From the IMG/VR virus record IMGVR_UViG_3300025712_000039, positions 1 through 23,474 of that record: a stretch of 23,474 nt of DNA; one strand, given 5' to 3'. The stretch comes from a virus. The position numbers and the translations under genes were made by a program. Of the stretch, positions 15,629-22,864 are shown piece by piece (position 1 is the stretch's first letter; the number at the start of each line of letters is the position of its first letter). A model generated the notes under the pieces. That model did not search any database, had not been told where the DNA came from, and worked only from the letters and a program-made list of their open reading frames with translations.

Positions 15629-18600
15629 ATGTCAATGACTTGGCAGCAATTTCAGCAAAACAATCCTAGTATGTTTAAAAATCTAGGTGAAACTCAAGAA
15701 GAAAAAGAAAGAAGACAAACTTTAGAAAATCAAGAAAAAACTTTTTCTGCTATAAAAATTTCAAATAACAGACCTGACTATACTGCTGTATCTGGATATA
15801 ATGATTTTAGCAATACTGTAAATCAAGAAATAAATCAGAAAAAAAATGTTTATGATGATCCTTTTATTCAAAGAATTTTAGATGATAATACATCTTCTAA
15901 TTTAGATAGGGAAAGAAAACAGTCTGCTTCTTTTTATTCTGATACTGAATATAGTATGAATGATCTAGATCAAGATCAAGTATATCAAGAAGTAGGAGAA
16001 AGATATCTAAGAGCTATAGGTAGTGATGAAAACTTATATGAAAATTTAAGAGATGCTAAATATAGTATAGGAGATGCTGTTGCTTTAGCAATGAAATCTG
16101 ATAACTGGAGTGATCAAGTTAAAGCAGATTATAAATATTTAAAAACTGTTTTTGATAATTCTAATACAACAGGTGCAAAACATATTCTTCAAGCTACTAA
16201 AGATATTGCTATAGATCTTGTTTTTGATCTTCCTAATTTATTAGCTGTTCCGTTTATTGTATCTACTGGAGGAGTAGGAGGCATAGCTTTATCTGCTGCT
16301 TCTAGACTAGGAGCAACACAAGCCTTTAGACAAAGTGCTAAGAAGATGGCTCTACAATACAATAAAAATAAACCTTTAAGAACAGCAAGTATTGGTTTAA
16401 CAGAAGGTGCTTATGATGCAGGAGTTATTGGTGTCTCTAATCAAATTAGTGATGTTCAAACTGGAATTAGAGAAAAATTTAGTACTCCAGAGGCTATAGG
16501 AATGACTGCAGTAGGTGCTGTAATTGGAGGCGGTGCTGCTGCAGGCTTAGTAAAATTAGGAGATGTTATAGCTAAAAGGCAATTAAATAAATTTGCAGAA
16601 GAAACAGGATTAAGAACAGAAGATATAGCTGACGCTAAACCAGAACAAATTAAAAAATGGCGAGAAGATTTAAGAAAAACAGATAAAATTATAGGTGCTA
16701 TTACAGGTAAAGCAACAACTCCTTTTAAAGAATTTGCTAAAGGTTCTCCGACAATACAAGAATTTTTAACTAATATTAGATATGATGCTATGCGTAGGCT
16801 AATGGATAAAGGCCCTGAAGAAATAGCTAAAACAACTTTTGGTGCTGCAGTATCTAAAAGACAAGCAGAGTATACTTTACTTATGCAGAAAGCAATGGGT
16901 AATCTTACTGGTTTAAACGGAAAGATTGATCCTGTAGATGAAGCAGATATTTTGTATTTATTAAGTAGAGATATAAATTTAAACAACCATGTAAAACTTG
17001 TAAAGTTTAATAAGAAAGGTCTTAATACCTATGAAGTTATTGAGCCTGTCATAATAGACGGAAGAAGAATGTCAGATGAAGTTATGAAAGCTGCTAAAGG
17101 TTTAGATGAAAGTTTTAATAAAATCTTTGAAGACGGTTTTGGTATAGAAACAGTAGGCGGTACAGTATCTAAATTTGATTTATTTAAAAATATATCTCAA
17201 AGAGTAGCTAATTATTTTCCTAGACATTGGAGTATAGATGCTATTAAAGAACAAAGAGATGTATTAGAAAATTTATTAATAAACTCTAGACACACAGATA
17301 TGCGTTTAGAAAGAATGACTGATGAAGGAATTGAAGAATTAAATTTAGATGACGGTGTTACTAGATATACTATAGACTTTGATGCTGATGGTAAAATGAT
17401 ACCTGATAGTGTTGCTAGATTAGATGATGAAGCTAGAAAATTTGTTAATGTAAATGAACTTACTATAGATCAAAAAGTTTTTGGTGATGTAATTAATCCT
17501 AAAACTAACAAGCCTTATCTAGAAAGATACAATGGTTTTGAAGATATGGCTTTAGAGTCTTTAAAGAAAAAATATAATCTAACTGATCTACAAGTAAATG
17601 TAAGTACTAAGAAAAATTTATTAGCTCTTAGACCAGAGTTAGCAGATGAGTTTAATCTTGCAGCTAGAAAATTTAAAGCTCAAGTTATAGTGCAAGATTT
17701 AATTAATAAAGCTGATCCTAAATACAAAAATTTAAAAGGTAGTATGCCTAAACTTGGCAGTAATACTTTTATGAAAGAAAGAGCTTTTGATGATATTGCA
17801 GATACAGACTTACAAAAATATGGTTTTGTAAATACAGATGTTCAATCTGTAGTTACTGACTATGCTTTAAGTATGGGTAAAACTATAGAAAAAGCTAGAT
17901 ATTTTGGAAGAAGCGAAAGAGAATTTAATAAAAGATTTATTGAACCTATTATAGATGAGCTTGATGAATTTGGACAAAAATATAACAGAGAAGAGTTAGT
18001 AGATAACTTAACTAAACTGTATAAAGTAACTGCAGGAGTAGAGGATACTGTTCCTGCTTATGTAGGTAAGTTTGGTAGAAACGCAGTAGATGCTTTAAAG
18101 GTTTCACAGCAACTAGCTCACTTAGGTTTTGCTACGGTGTCTAGTCTTACTGAACCTTTGATTGCTTTATCTAGAGCAGATTTACCAGACGCTATTAATT
18201 TAAGTAAATCGTTTGCTGTAGCAGGATCAAAATTTGCAAAGAAAGCTTTTGTTACTGCAGGAGATCGCATTGCTAATCTAACAGGTAAAAGAACAAGACT
18301 CTTTAAACAATTAGATGATGAAGATTTATATGATACTTATCAAGCAGGGTTGTCTTTAGAAAATTCTGTAATGGATAGAATTGAAGGTATGTATGGAGAA
18401 GGTTTGCAAAGCGGTACAGCAAAGAAAATTTCTAATTGGTTTTTTAATTTAAACGGACTAACTCCCTGGACACAAGCTGTTCAAATGGGAGCATATAAAT
18501 TTGGACAACAAAAAGTACTTAGAATACTTAACGAATTAAACGATAATACCAATTTCTATGGAGTAACTTTGTCTCCTAAAATGAAACAAAGAAGAGTAGA

Positions 18601-20572
18601 TCAATTAGCTGAAATAGGTATTGACAGTAATCAAGCTTTAATAGCTTATAAAAGTAATGTAGATGCTGATGGTATTTTTAATGAACAAGCTTTTAGAGAT
18701 AGTACTTTTTTTGAAGAGCAAGTTTCTCCTGCTTCTGCTTTATTTGCTAGAGAAATTATTCTTAATCCTACAGCTGCAGAAGGAAGTAAACCTTTATGGA
18801 TGAGTGGCTACTGGGCGCAACTATTTGTACAGTTTGCAGGTTATCCTACAGCATTTAATAATACAGTACTTAAAGGTATGGCAAGAAATATGGTAAGAGA
18901 TCCTGTTGCTAATGTTCCTAAAATTATGGGAGCAACAACTATGATGACAGGGGTAGCTGTTATGACTAATGCTATTAGAAGTGAAGGCAGAAGTTTACAA
19001 GAAGAAGATAGTAAAGTTATGGGAGAAGCTATAAGAAGATGGGGTGGATTTGGGCCTTATGAATATATACATAAATATCTTGAAGGGGCTAAGTATGGCG
19101 GTAGAGAAACAGCTGCAGCAATTAAAGCTCCATTAGGGCCTCTTCCTGCAGACCTTATAGATTCTGTAGTTACAGATAAAAGTATTCCTGAAATTCTTGG
19201 AACTAATATTCCTTTTTATTCTGCTCTTAAAAAGAATGAGAAAATTTTTGGAGTAATTCCTTCTAGAAATGATATTAAAAAATTTACTAGGAATTTAGGA
19301 CAAGGAGTTGTATATGATAAAGATTCTGTAGAGTCTTTTGCAGAAGGTGGAGAAGTTACACAAAACAACAATAATATAACAGATGTTTATAAGTTTTTAA
19401 CTAGAGATCAAAATGAATATGGAACTACAGACACAACTCCTATTGCTTTGCATACAGAAGATACGTTACCTACATTAGATATTAAAGATACATTCTACAT
19501 AGACTTAAAAGGCTTTACAGTTGCAGATAAACTAGAAGCATACCGCAAGTCAGATACTATTGGAGTTCCTGTATACAAAGCTAAAGGCAGAGGAAACGTA
19601 GCAGGTAAAATTAAATTTCATAAGTTATTAGAATTAGATATTGATAATACAGAACTAGAAACTGTACAAGAAAGTATTAACAAAAATAAAGATGATATAA
19701 TATATACAGATGATTTTATTGCTAATGAAATTATTAAAGAAACAAACTATCAACTTACTCTTAGAGATGATGTTCTTAATGATGATCCTGATAGGACTGC
19801 TAATAAAGAAAAATTAATTACTAAAAGTAAAAGTTTTTTAATAAAGAATGAAATACTTAAACTAGGCTATGATGCTATAAAGACTAAAGAGGGCTATACA
19901 TTACTTAGAGAGAACCAGTTTTTAGCTACAGAAATACTAGATAGAAGACAACAAGTATTCTTAGGTGGTTTATTAAAAAGAGCTAGAGGATTTTTAGGCG
20001 CACTTTTAAGAAGAGCTAAAGGTGCAGCAAACAGGGCTGAAACAAAAATGGAAGATATACAATTTCAAACACAAGACGCTGTATTAATAGGAGGAGCTGC
20101 ACAAGCTGTTCCTAGAACTTTAGTAACTGATGAAATAATATTACCTAAACTATTTAAAGATAAGTTAAGAGATAGTGAAAGCTCTGGAAATTATGAAGCT
20201 GTAAATAGTCTAGGATATATGGGTGCGTATCAATTTGGTAAGAGTAGATTAAAAGATTACAAAGATAGATATAATACATCTTTTACTAATGAAGAATTTT
20301 TAGCAGATAAAAAATTACAAGATGAAGTATTTGATTGGCATGTTAGTGATATTAGAAAAGGAATTAAAAGAAATAAACTGGATCAATATATTGGTCAAAA
20401 AATTAATGGAGTAGCTATTACAGAACCAGGAATGGTTGGTGTTGCTCATTTAGGAGGCTTTACAGGTATGAAACAGTTTATTAGAAATTTAGGAGAAGGA
20501 GATAAGCAAGATGCTTATGGTACTAAACTTTCTGATTATCTAGATAAATTTAAAAATACTAGATTTGAGTAA
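15629..20572 (+). CDS. Giant internal virion protein with C-terminal peptidoglycan lytic domain
   Basis: A 1647-residue protein, counterpart in size and position of the largest ejected core protein (gp16) of T7-like phages. The N-terminus is hydrophilic (MSMTWQQFQQNNPSMFKNLG). Hydrophobic segments occur near residues 195-230 (LPNLLAVPFIVSTGGVGGIA), 290-312 (GMTAVGAVIGGGAAAGLVKL) and 1099-1117, which may insert in the inner membrane. The body (320-1240) is helical and charged. A FAEGGEV motif near 1236 marks the start of an accessory region that includes LKLGYDAIKTKEGYTLLREN at about 1411-1430. The last about 135 residues form a lysozyme/lytic-transglycosylase-like domain: D1515-S-E1517-S-S-G-N-Y, with E1517 the likely catalytic acid, then LGYMGAYQFGKSRL around 1529-1542 and HLGGFTGM. 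T7 places its transglycosylase at the N-terminus of gp16; here it is at the C-terminus. Expected role: local murein cleavage and channel formation during genome entry. Confidence 0.75.
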   Translation: MSMTWQQFQQNNPSMFKNLGETQEEKERRQTLENQEKTFSAIKISNNRPDYTAVSGYNDFSNTVNQEINQKKNVYDDPFIQRILDDNTSSNLDRERKQSASFYSDTEYSMNDLDQDQVYQEVGERYLRAIGSDENLYENLRDAKYSIGDAVALAMKSDNWSDQVKADYKYLKTVFDNSNTTGAKHILQATKDIAIDLVFDLPNLLAVPFIVSTGGVGGIALSAASRLGATQAFRQSAKKMALQYNKNKPLRTASIGLTEGAYDAGVIGVSNQISDVQTGIREKFSTPEAIGMTAVGAVIGGGAAAGLVKLGDVIAKRQLNKFAEETGLRTEDIADAKPEQIKKWREDLRKTDKIIGAITGKATTPFKEFAKGSPTIQEFLTNIRYDAMRRLMDKGPEEIAKTTFGAAVSKRQAEYTLLMQKAMGNLTGLNGKIDPVDEADILYLLSRDINLNNHVKLVKFNKKGLNTYEVIEPVIIDGRRMSDEVMKAAKGLDESFNKIFEDGFGIETVGGTVSKFDLFKNISQRVANYFPRHWSIDAIKEQRDVLENLLINSRHTDMRLERMTDEGIEELNLDDGVTRYTIDFDADGKMIPDSVARLDDEARKFVNVNELTIDQKVFGDVINPKTNKPYLERYNGFEDMALESLKKKYNLTDLQVNVSTKKNLLALRPELADEFNLAARKFKAQVIVQDLINKADPKYKNLKGSMPKLGSNTFMKERAFDDIADTDLQKYGFVNTDVQSVVTDYALSMGKTIEKARYFGRSEREFNKRFIEPIIDELDEFGQKYNREELVDNLTKLYKVTAGVEDTVPAYVGKFGRNAVDALKVSQQLAHLGFATVSSLTEPLIALSRADLPDAINLSKSFAVAGSKFAKKAFVTAGDRIANLTGKRTRLFKQLDDEDLYDTYQAGLSLENSVMDRIEGMYGEGLQSGTAKKISNWFFNLNGLTPWTQAVQMGAYKFGQQKVLRILNELNDNTNFYGVTLSPKMKQRRVDQLAEIGIDSNQALIAYKSNVDADGIFNEQAFRDSTFFEEQVSPASALFAREIILNPTAAEGSKPLWMSGYWAQLFVQFAGYPTAFNNTVLKGMARNMVRDPVANVPKIMGATTMMTGVAVMTNAIRSEGRSLQEEDSKVMGEAIRRWGGFGPYEYIHKYLEGAKYGGRETAAAIKAPLGPLPADLIDSVVTDKSIPEILGTNIPFYSALKKNEKIFGVIPSRNDIKKFTRNLGQGVVYDKDSVESFAEGGEVTQNNNNITDVYKFLTRDQNEYGTTDTTPIALHTEDTLPTLDIKDTFYIDLKGFTVADKLEAYRKSDTIGVPVYKAKGRGNVAGKIKFHKLLELDIDNTELETVQESINKNKDDIIYTDDFIANEIIKETNYQLTLRDDVLNDDPDRTANKEKLITKSKSFLIKNEILKLGYDAIKTKEGYTLLRENQFLATEILDRRQQVFLGGLLKRARGFLGALLRRAKGAANRAETKMEDIQFQTQDAVLIGGAAQAVPRTLVTDEIILPKLFKDKLRDSESSGNYEAVNSLGYMGAYQFGKSRLKDYKDRYNTSFTNEEFLADKKLQDEVFDWHVSDIRKGIKRNKLDQYIGQKINGVAITEPGMVGVAHLGGFTGMKQFIRNLGEGDKQDAYGTKLSDYLDKFKNTRFE

Positions 20573-20576
20573 AGAT

Positions 20577-20834
20577 ATGTATTCAGAAGATATACTTATT
20601 ATGTACCATGAAGATGACTTAGATAGAGCGTATCGCATAGATTGCAAGATGCGAACTAAACAAGATTTAGCTTGGTTAAAAAGAGAAGAGTTTAGAAAAG
20701 TTTATGAAGAGCTTTTAGAAGCTCATTTAAAGGGGATGCCAGAATTACCATTAGAAATAATTATGGATTCTGTAGATAGAATACTAGAAAGTAATATACG
20801 TTTTAGTCCTGATGAACTAACTAGAGGCAAGTAG
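20577..20834 (+). CDS. Small acidic helical protein, 85 aa
   Basis: The product begins MYSEDILIMYHEDDLDRAYR and is a charged, helical protein with KREEFRKVYEELLEAHLKGM in the middle and a Ser-Pro-Asp-Glu-Leu ending. I chose ATG 20577, four bases past the upstream stop. An in-frame TTG at 20565 would add four residues and overlap the upstream gene by eight bases. No membrane segment, signal peptide or known motif. It sits between the lytic virion protein and the holin, so a small lysis- or virion-associated role is possible, but nothing in the sequence shows it. Confidence 0.65.
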   Translation: MYSEDILIMYHEDDLDRAYRIDCKMRTKQDLAWLKREEFRKVYEELLEAHLKGMPELPLEIIMDSVDRILESNIRFSPDELTRGK

Positions 20835-20835
20835 A

Positions 20836-21321
20836 ATGAAATTTGGAATGATAAAAAACTTAATAGGCGCAGTAGCTCCAACAATCGGTACAGCCCTGGG
20901 TGGGCCTATGGGCAATATGGCAGCTAATATGATTGCTGAAACTTTAGGATGTGAGCCTACACCTAAGAAAATAGAGCAAGCAGTACAAGCAGCCACACCA
21001 GAACAACTTGCAGAGATTAAAAAGATTGATGCAGACTTTGAAGTAAAAATGAAAGAGTTAGATGTAGATCTATATGATCTTCAAACTAAAGACATACAAG
21101 ATGCAAGAGGGAAATTTTCTAAAGATTGGACATCTAGAATCATGGGATTAGTTGTTGTTGGTGGCTTTATGGGTTACATTTTTCTAATTACTCTGCAGCC
21201 TCCAGAGCAGAACAGCGAAGCGTTGATCAACTTAGTGCTAGGTTATCTTGGTGGTCTTGCAAGTGCTATTATATCTTTTTATTTTGGAGCGTCTAATACT
21301 GGAAGTAAAGACGATAAGTAA
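20836..21321 (+). CDS. Holin, three-transmembrane type (GTA holin-like)
   Basis: A 161-residue protein matching the layout of the 'holin of 3TMs' family (first described in gene transfer agents). An N-terminal Gly/Ala-rich hydrophobic segment (IGAVAPTIGTALGGPMGN, about 8-27) is followed by a charged helix (EQLAEIKKIDADFEVKMKEL) ending in the DIQDAR motif, then two strong membrane spans at about 104-122 (VVVGGFMGYIFLITL) and 131-151 (INLVLGYLGGLASAIISFYF). It would form inner-membrane lesions that time lysis. AGAGG at 20823-20827 precedes the ATG by eight bases. The end overlaps the next ATG (TAATG). No soluble endolysin gene lies beside it in this window. The nearest lytic activity is the C-terminal domain of the giant virion protein, so the endolysin may be elsewhere. 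Confidence 0.8.
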   Translation: MKFGMIKNLIGAVAPTIGTALGGPMGNMAANMIAETLGCEPTPKKIEQAVQAATPEQLAEIKKIDADFEVKMKELDVDLYDLQTKDIQDARGKFSKDWTSRIMGLVVVGGFMGYIFLITLQPPEQNSEALINLVLGYLGGLASAIISFYFGASNTGSKDDK

Positions 21322-21671
21322 TGGAAGACATTATAAATCTGATTAATCAGGTAGGCTTTCCAGTTGCATCTGCATTAGGTTTAGGTTTCTTTATATGGAA
21401 ACTTATTAACCGCATTATTGATGGTATGGAAGCTAAGATAGATGTAGTTGATGAAAAAGTAGATGCTAGTCTTAACGCAATGGAAGAAAGACTAAGCACT
21501 AAACTTGATGCTCAATACGGAATAATTGTAGCTTTAATTGATAGGGTACGCGCACTTGATAATCAAACTATACGTCAAGATGTTTTACTAAAAACATTAC
21601 TTGGTATTCCTAATTTAATTGAAATAGATAAGGTGGCAAAAGCAGACCGTGAAGATCAAAGAAAAGATTAA
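21321..21671 (+). CDS. Membrane-anchored coiled-coil protein, possible second holin or lysis accessory
   Basis: A 116-residue protein with an N-terminal hydrophobic segment at about residues 8-29 (LINQVGFPVASALGLGFFIW), then a long coiled coil (GMEAKIDVVDEKVDASLNAM onward) and a charged tail. The 'I-x-Q-x-G-F-P-V-A-x-A' start recalls YvrJ/BhlA-like small phage proteins, some of which are thought to act as holin-like proteins. The start overlaps the holin stop by one base, so they are probably translated together. The architecture resembles the 79-residue protein at 8537-8776. The end overlaps the csgF-like start by 23 bases, linking the lysis genes to the curli-type genes in one transcript. 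Confidence 0.65.
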   Translation: MEDIINLINQVGFPVASALGLGFFIWKLINRIIDGMEAKIDVVDEKVDASLNAMEERLSTKLDAQYGIIVALIDRVRALDNQTIRQDVLLKTLLGIPNLIEIDKVAKADREDQRKD

Positions 21672-22104
21672 AATTAACCTAATAGCTTTTTTTATTTGGC
21701 AAGGAGATATCTTTGCAGACGAATTGTTATTTAAATTTAAAAGTCCTAGCTTTTCTGGAGTAAATACTAGCAGTCACTATCTTACAATAGAGAACCAAGA
21801 AGCTACAAGAAAGCAAGCTATTAAAGAAGAGATAGAAGCATATCAAGATCAGTTAGCTAGAGAAGCAGATAACACTACACTTGCAAGGTTTATAAGAAAT
21901 TTAGAAAGCAGAATCTACGCACAATTATCTAGGCAAATGGTAGAACAATTATTTGGTGAGACACCACAAACATCAGGATCACTTGAGCTAGAAGGAAATA
22001 CTATTGAATACAAAGTTGAAAATGAACTTATCACGCTTACTATTACAGACGAAAATGGGGGGCAGACCAGTATTACTGTGCCTATTGGTACTTTTACTTT
22101 CTAG
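21649..22104 (+). CDS. csgF: CsgF-like curli assembly component
   Basis: A 151-residue secreted protein. GTG at 21649 starts a signal peptide, MKIKEKIKINLIAFFIWQGD then IFA, with probable cleavage after A23. The mature start DELLFKFKSPSFSGVN aligns with the N-terminus of E. coli CsgF (T-F-Q-F-R-N-P-N-F-G-G-N), the part known to insert into the CsgG channel and form its second constriction. The C-terminus NTIEYKVENELITLTITDEN followed by GGQTSITV aligns with the CsgF C-terminal beta strands (D-Y-I-V-D-I ... T-G-Q-T-S-T-I-x-V). Between them is a charged helical region (about residues 50-105), more Lys/Glu/Arg-rich than in E. coli; total length 151 against 138. CsgF normally anchors the nucleator at the cell surface. 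The weak AAGGTGG at 21630-21636 may help initiation. It overlaps the upstream gene by 23 bases and csgG by 50. Confidence 0.85.
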   Translation: MKIKEKIKINLIAFFIWQGDIFADELLFKFKSPSFSGVNTSSHYLTIENQEATRKQAIKEEIEAYQDQLAREADNTTLARFIRNLESRIYAQLSRQMVEQLFGETPQTSGSLELEGNTIEYKVENELITLTITDENGGQTSITVPIGTFTF

Positions 22105-22864
22105 TTGTGCATCTAAAGATTTATTAAACGGAAGCGGTATACCTAATGTTGTAATAAAAAGTTCTTCTGTATTAGAACTACAGTCTGAAGAATTAAAACA
22201 ACTTCCTGCAGCAATACGAAAACCAGTAATAGCTATATACCCTAATAGCTTTAGAGATCACACAGGACAGCGCAGAAGTAATGGGCAGTTTGCCTTGTTC
22301 AGTACTGCAATTACGCAGGCCCCTGAAGCATTTCTTATCAGAGCTTTAAAACAAGCTGCAAAGGGAAAGTTTTTTCAAGTTGCAGAGCGCGTAGGATTAG
22401 ATTCACTTACTAAAGAAAGACAACTTATACGTTCAACAAGAGAAACATTTGAAGAGGACAGCAGCGTCAAACCTCTTTTACTAGCAGGACTCTTGATTCA
22501 GGGAGGAGTGTTATCGTATGATTCTAATATAAAATCTGGAGGCGCAGGAGCAAGACTGTTAGGTCTAGGAAGTTCTAAACAGTATAGAGAAGATTTAATT
22601 ACCATATCTTTGAGATTAGTTTCTGTCTCAACAGGAGAAATATTAATAGAAGTATTAGTATCTAAAACAGTTACATCAGCAGGTCTTTCGCAGGATGTGT
22701 TTAGATTTTTAGATGAAGGCAGAAGACTTATTGAAGTAGAAGGAGGAGTTGCAGAGAACGAAAGTACCTCTATAGCTCTACAACAGGCAATAGAAGAAGG
22801 TGTTTTACAAATAATTAAAATAGGAATAACCAGGGGGTATTGGGAATATGAAGAAATTAATTAG
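22055..22864 (+). CDS. csgG: CsgG-like outer-membrane curli secretion pore (lipoprotein)
   Basis: From ATG 22055 the product is 269 residues. The lipoprotein signal peptide MGGRPVLLCLLVLLLSSC has lipobox L-S-S-C18, and no Asp follows the Cys, consistent with outer-membrane sorting. In-frame starts at 22004 (TTG) and 22022 (ATG) would give longer, less typical signal peptides. The body matches CsgG closely: FRDHTGQ, FSTAITQAPEAFLIRALK, FFQVAERVGLDSL, KSGGAGARLLGLGSSKQY (about 160-177), VSVSTGEIL, FRFLDEG, and a C-terminal G-Y-W. The eyelet loop keeps the Phe before S-T-A (E. coli F56 equivalent), while the N55 position appears to be Leu. CsgG forms a nonameric channel that exports unfolded curlin. 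Length is close to E. coli (277). The first 16 codons overlap the end of csgF, and the last 17 bases overlap the curlin-like gene. Confidence 0.92.
   Translation: MGGRPVLLCLLVLLLSSCASKDLLNGSGIPNVVIKSSSVLELQSEELKQLPAAIRKPVIAIYPNSFRDHTGQRRSNGQFALFSTAITQAPEAFLIRALKQAAKGKFFQVAERVGLDSLTKERQLIRSTRETFEEDSSVKPLLLAGLLIQGGVLSYDSNIKSGGAGARLLGLGSSKQYREDLITISLRLVSVSTGEILIEVLVSKTVTSAGLSQDVFRFLDEGRRLIEVEGGVAENESTSIALQQAIEEGVLQIIKIGITRGYWEYEEIN
22832..22837 (+). promoter_or_regulatory. Shine-Dalgarno sequence (AGGGGG)
   Basis: AGGGGG lies ten bases before the ATG at 22848, inside the end of csgG. It supports initiation of the curlin-like gene at that ATG. Confidence 0.45.

Noticed and set aside
20565-20576. 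TTG start upstream of the small acidic protein
   Set aside because: It would overlap the previous gene by eight bases and add only four residues; the ATG at 20577 is the simpler start, though the TTG cannot be excluded.
21191-21207. Inverted repeat CTCTG...CAGAG considered as a terminator
   Set aside because: The stem is only five base pairs, lies inside the holin coding sequence between two membrane spans, and has no following T-run.
22004-22054. Longer CsgG starting at TTG 22004 or ATG 22022
   Set aside because: The longer N-terminus would give a 29-35 residue leader before the lipobox Cys, whereas ATG 22055 gives an 18-residue leader close to that of known CsgG. An AAGGAA at 21992-21997 keeps the TTG start possible.
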